Origin: Maylandia zebra
Lineage: Eukaryota > Chordata > Actinopteri > Cichliformes > Cichlidae
DNA length: 64,000 nucleotides
NCBI RefSeq assembly: GCF_041146795.1
Contig: NC_135173.1
Location: 69,044,751 to 69,108,750 of the forward strand
Direction of reading: 5' to 3'
The notes beneath the pieces were generated by a model. The model searched no databases. It worked only from the letters and a program-made list of their open reading frames with translations, and was not told the DNA's origin. Shown here in pieces: positions 58,001 to 64,000 of this stretch (its first letter is position 1; every line of letters starts with the position of its first letter). The position numbers and the translations under genes are program-made.

Positions 58001-61000
58001 GGAAGCAAGAAGAATGAGTTTAATAAAGTTTGATTTATCTGACTGCTTTGTTTCGCTTAATGTGCCTTACAGTGGGGCAAAAAAGTATTTAGTCAGCCAC
58101 CGATTGTGCAAGTTCCCCCACTTAAAATGATGACAGAGGTCAGTAATTTGCACCAGAGGTACACTTCAACTGTGAGAGACAGAATGTGAAAAGAAAAATC
58201 CATGAATCCACATGGTAGGATTTGTAAAGAATTTATTGGTAAATCAGGGTGGAAAATAAGTATTTGGTCACCTCAAACAAGGAAAATCTCTGGCTCTCAC
58301 AGACCTGTAACGTCTTCTGTAAGAAGCTTTTCTGTCCCCCACTCGTTACCTGTATGAATGGCACCTGTTTGAACTCATCATCTGTATAAAAGACACCTGT
58401 CCACAGCCTCAAACAGTCAGACTCCAAACTCCGCCATGGCCAAGACCAAAGAGCTTTCGAAGGACACCAGGAAAAGTATTGTAGACCTGCACCAGACTGG
58501 GAAGAGTGAATCTACAATAGGCAAGCAGCTTGGTGTGAAAAAATCAACTGTGGGAGCAATCATCAGAAAATGGAAGACATACAAGACCACTGATAATCTC
58601 CCTCGATCTGGGGCTCCACGCAAGATCTCATCCCGTGGGGTCAAAATGATCATGAGAACGGTGAGCAAAGATCCCAGAACCACACGGGGGGACCTGGTGA
58701 ATGACCTGCAGAGAGCTGGGACCAAAGTAACAAAGGTCACCATCAGTAACACACTACAACGGCAGGGAATCAAATCCCGCAGTGCCAGACGTGTTCCGCT
58801 GCTGAAGCCAGTGCATGTCCAGGCCTGTCTGAAGTTTGCCAGAGAGCACATGGATGATACAGCAGAGGATTGGGAGAATGTCATGTGGTCAGATGAAACC
58901 AAAGTAGAACTTTTTGGTATAAACTCAACTCGTCGTGTTTGGAGGAAGAAGAATACTGAGTTGCATCCCAAGAACACCATACCTACTGTGAAGCATGGGG
59001 GTGGAAACATCATGCTATGGGGCTGTTTTTCTGCCAAGGGGACAGGACGACGGATCCGTGTTAAGGACAGAATGAATGGGGCCATGTATCGTGAGATTTT
59101 GAGCCAAAACCTCCTTCCATCAGTAAGAACTTTGAAGATGAAACGAGGCTGGGTCTTCCAACATGACAATGATCCAAAACACACCGCCCGGGCAACAAAG
59201 GAGTGGCTCCGTAAGAAGCATTTGAAAGTCCTGGAGTGGCCTAGCCAGTCTCCAGACCTCAACCCCATAGAAAATCTGTGGCGGGAGTTGAAAGTCCGTG
59301 TTGCTCGGCGACAGCCCCAAAACATCACTGCTCTCGAGAAGATCTGCATGGAGGAATGGGCCAAAATACCAGCTACTGTGTGTGCAAACCTGGTAAAGAC
59401 CTATAGTAAACGTTTGACCTCTGTTATTGCCAACAAAGGTTATGTTACAAAGTATTGAGTTGTATTTTTGTTATTGACCAAATACTTATTTTCCACCCTG
59501 ATTTACCAATAAATTCTTTACAAATCCTACCATGTGGATTCATGGATTTTTTTTTCACATTCTGTCTCTCACAGTTGAAGTGTACCTCTGGTGCAAATTA
59601 CTGACCTCTGTCATCATTTTAGGTGGGGGAACTTGCACAATCGGTGGCTGACTAAATACTTTTTTGCCCCACTGTATAATCCCGTGCACCTTATGGTCCG
59701 AAAAATGTGTACTGCACACTGCAGTTTAATGTTGCAAAGCACCTCTTTTTAACTTCAGTGGATATTATACATGGTTATGCTCAGGATATGTCAGCCCATT
59801 TCTACTGGAAATGCCTTTTGGTTAAATTTTCAGCAAGGAATTTGCATTTGCACTGTTAAATTTTTATAAAGCTTTAATGTACATAAAAACCAGCTTCTTG
59901 TTTAAGTGAAAATAAATGGAAGGTTGTCTTTTTGCACTAGTAATGTTGTGGAGTTGTATTTTGTCTCGCATCAATTATATCGTCAGTTATATCGTTATCG
60001 CAAATTTTCAAATATATATCGTGATAAATATTTTTGGCCATATCGCCCTGATCTATTTCACACTTTTTAAAATATTAAGATTTCTATGCCGTTCTTTGGC
60101 CCATTAAAATGAATGAACAAGCGTAGAGCTGGGCGATAGAACGATGACGATATGTATCGCGAAATAACTTTTTCTCGATAGAAAAATTATTGTGATAGAC
60201 CTCGCCGCTCTTGTCCTCTTAAAAAAAAGAAAAAAAAGAAGGACAGCCAATCCAAATGAAGTAGCGCAGAGCCGAACCAATCACAGCCGCAGTGTCACGT
60301 CACGTGACTTGTTACGTACAGCACAAGTGCCAAGCCGCACGTGTGTATTTGTTTTGGGAAGCAGCCAGCCGCCGTGCCGCCGGGTAATGGAGGAAATGAG
60401 TGTGCCGACTAGAGAAACATCAACCGAGAGCGTGACCGAAGGTTACCGAAGAGAAAACAGATGATGGTTCCAATGCCGGAGAGATTGTCGAACGGAAGAG
60501 CCACAGAAGCTCCGCAGTGTGAAGGTATTTCTGCTATTTCAAGTCTGACAAAAACAGAGCAGCCACTGTAAATGTGCCGAAAGCAAGTCTGGAAATACGA
60601 TAAAGCGGTGCAGCTCAGTCTCTGACTGGAAGCGCTGATTCATCATTCGGCTTTTGTCAGACTAAAGTAACTGTTAAAACTGTTTGAAAAGCTCAGCTAT
60701 ACAACAAGGAGAGATTGAGAATTTCCTTTTAGTTCTCAGTTTATTTGATATTGACAAAAGTTAGTCAGTTTTGTCTGTTATTCTGTAAAACAAACTAAGA
60801 TTTATTTTTAGAATTAATATTTTGTTTCTAAGTGGAATTGACAGTTTAGTCTGTTTCGTTTGTTCTATTTTGAAACTTAAACGCTTTAGCGGCTGCCTTT
60901 TGTGTAGTTTGCAATATTTGCCTTTATTTATCTGAAAAAGTCTCATGTTCCTTAAGTACATCTACCCTGTTGAACTTATTATGGGAAATAAATATTTAAA

Positions 61001-63828
61001 TAAAAACAAGCTGCTGATTATTTCACATTTTACTTGTGAGCAACGGCACATTTAAATCTTACAAATATAGTTATTTGGCTGATATCGTGATAGATATCGT
61101 TATCGCCTGAAATGAAAAACACATATCGTGATATGAAAAAAACCGCCCAGCTCTAAACAAGCTCAGTGCGATGAGCAGCGGTTCTCAGAGCAGGAGGCCC
61201 GGGTTTGAATCTCGCCCGTGGAAACATGTTTCACGAGACAGCTCAGGGAATCGTCTTGTATTTCTGCTAATTCATTACAATTCTGCAATTTTTATGATTT
61301 CAGCAGCTCTTCTAATGTGTACTTCAGCTTCTTCAGCTTTTCAGCAGATTCCACTACACGGCATTCACACCGCACTTTCGCAGGAAATGCAACTTTTTCT
61401 AGTTTATGTCTGTGAGCACAAAGCTGACACTGGGAGACTTTGTGTCAAAGTAACTGAGGATAAAAACATGAAGCAGACTTTCCTGGCCTGCCTTTTTATA
61501 GCAGATAACCTTAAACATATTCTGCAGTCGATCAAACACTGAAGAAAACCATAAATCAACATGTGAACGTTACCTGAGGTTTGATTACAGAAGCTGAGCA
61601 ATCGTTTAGGTTTAAATTTCTTCAGTTTGAACAGCAGAGATGAGGCTTTGATGTCAAAGTAAAACAGCGAAAGTCATGACGAAGTTCATCAAACGTGAAG
61701 CTCAGTTTGATCTGCTTTTGCTGCTGGTTCAGTGAACTTGGGTTAGAATAATGATAATGATAATAATGATAATAATGATGATAATAATGATAATAATAAT
61801 AATGATAATAATGGATTGCATTTATATAGCGCTTTTCGGGACCCCTCAAAGCGCTTTACAACACCACTATTCATTCACTCTCGCATTCACACTGGTGGAG
61901 GCAGCTACAGGTGTAGCCACAGCTGCTCTGGGCAGACTGACAGAGGCGAGGCTGCCATATCGTGCCATCGGCCCCTCTGGCGGTTAGAGTGATGCAACCT
62001 GCAGCTTCAGGATCTGTGAGCTTTTGGCCTTCAGCCCGACGGCGTGTCTGTGGACGTGCCATCAGGTGAAAGATCCACGCTCTGTTTTTACATCCTCGTA
62101 GCTGCTCTCACTTACTGCTTTAGCTGTTTGTTGAAATATTTCCTGAGCTTTAACCGGAGATACATTTAAATGCAAAAATCGATTCAGGATTTAATGAATT
62201 GATATCACGTTATTCAAATAGTTTGTTTTGTTGTTTTACACCCCGCTCACCATCTGCAGCCGTCGTCGTTGCACGTTCCCGTGAGGTCGAAGCGGCAGAA
62301 GCACTTCTTTGCTTCGATGGCGTTGCTGTACGTCACCGAGCTCAGAGACAGCTTCTCCTTGGTCCTGTAGTACGGGCTGAACCTGAGCGGGAGGACACAG
62401 CTGTGAGCCGACCGCACAGACCACATACGAGCTCTGCTGCTGTCGGTACGACGGAGCTACCTGTAGGACCTGAAGGCCAGCAGAGGGCTGTGGTACGGTC
62501 CGAAGGGAAGCGGCCTCAGCTCCAAGCCGCCCGACGAACTCACCGCTGTCTCCACCTCAGCCGGAAACACCTGGATGACCGGACACACAGAGCGTTAGCG
62601 TGAAATTCCCCCGAGACCTTCAGCTGCCCCTCTGACAGTCTCCGCTCACCTGTGCAGCGAGGGCGGGGTCCACGTCCTCCCCCAGCACCTGCAGCTCCAT
62701 CAGCAGCAGATCTCCCAGAGGTGTCTTCTGTCTGTACAGCCGCTGCAGGGCGTCCACGTCCAGCCCCGCGAACATCTCGGCAGGAAGCTCCACGCCTGTC
62801 GAGCCACTGGGCAGCGCCTTCACGGGCTTGGCGGCAGTGCCGACGTCTTTGGGCGGAGCCGAGCTCGTGGCGTCCAGGTGGGGTTTGGTGAAGGAGCAGC
62901 TGGACTGACGGAAGGAGGAGCGACGGCCGCCTCTGGCCGCAGCAGCGGGCGCAGGTTCTGGTTCGTGATCCTCGGCCTCCGCGGGGTCCTCGCTGTCCAG
63001 CGTCAGCTTGTCCTGGGAGAGGTCGTGCAGCGAGGGCTGCGGCGGCGGCTGGACCTGAGGGTCCGGGGGCGTGGCGGATCGCAACGGCGGCTCTACGGGG
63101 AGCTCTGGCAGGACGCCTTTGTTTCGCAGCACCTGCGCCTCCTTCAGCTTCTGGATCTTCAGCGCGTACTCGGACTCGAGCTGCTGCAGTCGTTGCTTCT
63201 GAGCGATGAGCTCGGCAAAGTGGCGCTCAGAACCGCGGGGCGCTGCGTCACGCCGCGGCAACTTGCTGAGCTGGAAAGGATAACGTTACGCAGGGTAAAC
63301 ACACCTGCACACAGCGGCGCTCCATCAGAGCTTTCTTATAGTTTTATCGGCGGGTGCATGTAACCACCAACGCCTCTGAATCCATGGTTACCGGCGCCGT
63401 GAGGAGCTGCGTGAGCGCAAGCGTCCTCTGTAACAGCCCGAGTTCGTTTAGCCAGCGCCTCCCCACTGTGGGTCCCACCCTGATCCTTGCCTCAGCTGTT
63501 CATTAGCTGACTGGATGGGTAATTAGCTTTATTAGCTAACCAGCCAGCTAACTACAGCTAACTGCCTCACCTGTAAGTTTCAACAGCAATTCTTCATGCA
63601 ACTGTTTTTTCAGAATAAAAGCCTCTCTGGCTGAGTGTTTCTCTGCTGAGGAGACAAACACACAACCTGCAGGTTCCACAGAGAAACAGGAAGACTCACC
63701 GCGGGCCGGCTGGAGTCCGCTCGCCGTTTGGGCGCCCTGCCGGCGGCCAGGTGAGCCTGCACCAGCTCCTGCTCCAACCGCACCGCCACCGTCTTCTTCA
63801 CGGAGACCCGCTGCTCCACCCGGTGGAC
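52027..63828 (-). CDS. zfc3h1: Zinc finger C3H1 domain-containing protein, C-terminal 22 exons
   Basis: ZFC3H1 joins MTR4 in the PAXT complex, which hands polyadenylated nuclear RNAs to the exosome. Exons on minus: 63828-63700, 63270-62650, 62570-62461, 62382-62251, 56665-56544, 56464-56363, 56284-56153, 56075-55898, 55824-55638, 55504-55316, 55079-54842, 54752-54647, 54315-54117, 54040-53946, 53869-53759, 53672-53568, 53493-53328, 53179-53079, 52902-52801, 52712-52673, 52580-52518 and 52152-52027. They code 1117 residues, in phase at every junction, against 1989 for whole human protein. A coiled coil ([19 protein letters not shown]) comes first. The CCCH finger [18 protein letters not shown] is split between exons 62251 and 56665. 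Half-a-TPR repeats follow (for example [32 protein letters not shown]). The 5' part of the gene lies right of the window. Confidence 0.96.
58070..59674 (+). mobile_element. Tc1-like transposon, complete
   Basis: The ends CAGTGGGGCAAAAAAGTATT and its inverse bound 1605 bp, with TA at 58068-58069 and 59675-59676. The terminal inverted repeats are about 200 bp long and nearly identical, continuing to the TGACCAAATACTTATTTTCC block on the right. Between them is one uninterrupted transposase gene. All parts needed for movement are visible, so this is a young copy. Confidence 0.96.
58436..59458 (+). CDS. Tc1-family transposase, full length (340 aa)
   Basis: The protein cuts and pastes the Tc1 element by a DDE reaction at TA sites. 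The N-terminal paired-like domain has two helix-turn-helix parts (about residues 1-110: [17 protein letters not shown] and [19 protein letters not shown]). A Gly-rich box [12 protein letters not shown] is present. The catalytic residues are D in [12 protein letters not shown] in [14 protein letters not shown] and E in [11 protein letters not shown], with 34 residues between the last two (DD34E). The length of 340 is normal for the family, the start ATG is in the usual place after the inverted repeat, and there is no internal stop. Confidence 0.97.
   Translation: MAKTKELSKDTRKSIVDLHQTGKSESTIGKQLGVKKSTVGAIIRKWKTYKTTDNLPRSGAPRKISSRGVKMIMRTVSKDPRTTRGDLVNDLQRAGTKVTKVTISNTLQRQGIKSRSARRVPLLKPVHVQACLKFAREHMDDTAEDWENVMWSDETKVELFGINSTRRVWRKKNTELHPKNTIPTVKHGGGNIMLWGCFSAKGTGRRIRVKDRMNGAMYREILSQNLLPSVRTLKMKRGWVFQHDNDPKHTARATKEWLRKKHLKVLEWPSQSPDLNPIENLWRELKVRVARRQPQNITALEKICMEEWAKIPATVCANLVKTYSKRLTSVIANKGYVTKY
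60124..61155. mobile_element. hAT element, TIR TAGAGCTGGGCG, in the same zfc3h1 intron
   Basis: The left end TAGAGCTGGGCGATAGAACG and the right end CGCCCAGCTCTA are inverted repeats. AACAAGCG (60116-60123) and AACAAGCT (61156-61163) match 7 of 8. TATCGCGA/TATCGTGATA words fill the sub-terminal regions. Non-autonomous; only 67 bp separate it from the hAT at 57011. Confidence 0.88.
61747..61812. repeat. (AATGAT)n-like microsatellite
   Basis: Runs of AATGAT and AATAAT words abut the SINE fragment that follows. Confidence 0.9.
61812..61983 (-). repeat. SINE body/tail fragment
   Basis: It shares ATATAGCGCTTTTCGGGACC-type tail and GGTGGAGGCAGCTACAG blocks with the headless copy at 2455 and ends where the tRNA head should begin. 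Confidence 0.75.
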
Positions 63829-64000
63829 CTGCAGAGGACGTGGAGGCGGTCAAACGACACCAAACAAAGAGACTTCACAGCAGCCAGGAGGAGTCTGAGC
63901 TTCATGTCCTGCATCTGAGTGCCGCCGTGCTGACGCCACATTGGGGTCGTGTAGATTTAAGAGAAACACCCAACAGCGAGTTGGGGCGGTAAACTTGGCG

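Larger units (their letters stand above)
57011..60056. mobile_element. hAT element in a zfc3h1 intron, split by a Tc1
   Basis: The left end AGGGCTGGGCCATATTATAC faces an inverted right end ending GGCCATATCGCCCTGATC. TTCACACT stands at 57003-57010 and 60057-60064, a perfect 8 bp target duplication. Without the Tc1 insert the element is about 1.44 kb. It has ATATCG/CGATA sub-terminal words. No transposase frame of its own is readable. Confidence 0.85.

Noticed and set aside
58417-59364. 315-codon open frame on minus opposite the Tc1 transposase
   Set aside because: It is the antisense shadow of the transposase gene and has no resemblance to any family.

Overview
This is nuclear DNA of a ray-finned fish, most likely a percomorph and plausibly a cichlid. 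The genes have small GT-AG exons and encode proteins with clear vertebrate orthologues. The spaces between exons are full of teleost-type repeats: hAT, Tc1 and Harbinger DNA transposons, L1-type LINEs, and a tRNA-headed SINE that resembles the African-cichlid (AFC) family. The cichlid call rests on remembered repeat consensus sequences and is only moderate.

Six host genes can be read. From left to right they are: mphosph6 (minus strand, first exon only), snx20 (minus, complete, 3 coding exons), bcl2l14-like (plus, 5 coding exons), tph2 (minus, complete, 11 coding exons, 489 aa), tbc1d15 (minus, complete, 17 coding exons, 659 aa) and zfc3h1 (minus, the last 22 coding exons, 1117 aa; its 5' end lies beyond the right edge). 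A broken SIAH-type RING gene fragment lies at 11.2-11.7 kb. All exon junctions given here were phased by hand and keep the reading frame open from exon to exon.

Layout: 0-11 kb is the mphosph6 first exon followed by nested transposons. 11-14 kb has the SIAH relic and two SINEs. 14.2-19.9 kb has snx20 and bcl2l14, which diverge from each other. 20-23.9 kb is intergenic repeats. 23.9-34.9 kb is tph2, with a minisatellite in intron 3 and a 6 kb repeat-filled intron 1. 34.9-39 kb is intergenic and carries a hAT element with a second one inside it. 39-45.4 kb is tbc1d15. 45.5-51.4 kb is a stack of nested elements. 51.5-63.8 kb is zfc3h1, whose 5.6 kb intron between the two halves of its CCCH zinc finger holds two hAT elements, one of them split by an apparently intact Tc1 transposon.

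The genes do not form one pathway. tph2 makes serotonin, tbc1d15 is a Rab GAP at lysosomes and mitochondria, snx20 is an endosomal sorting nexin, and bcl2l14 is a BH3-type apoptosis factor. mphosph6 and zfc3h1 are both cofactors of the nuclear RNA exosome. The most interesting single observation is intron 9 of tbc1d15: it opens with (AC)17 just after the donor and closes with (GT)11 just before the acceptor, so the transcript can fold and bring the two splice sites together.
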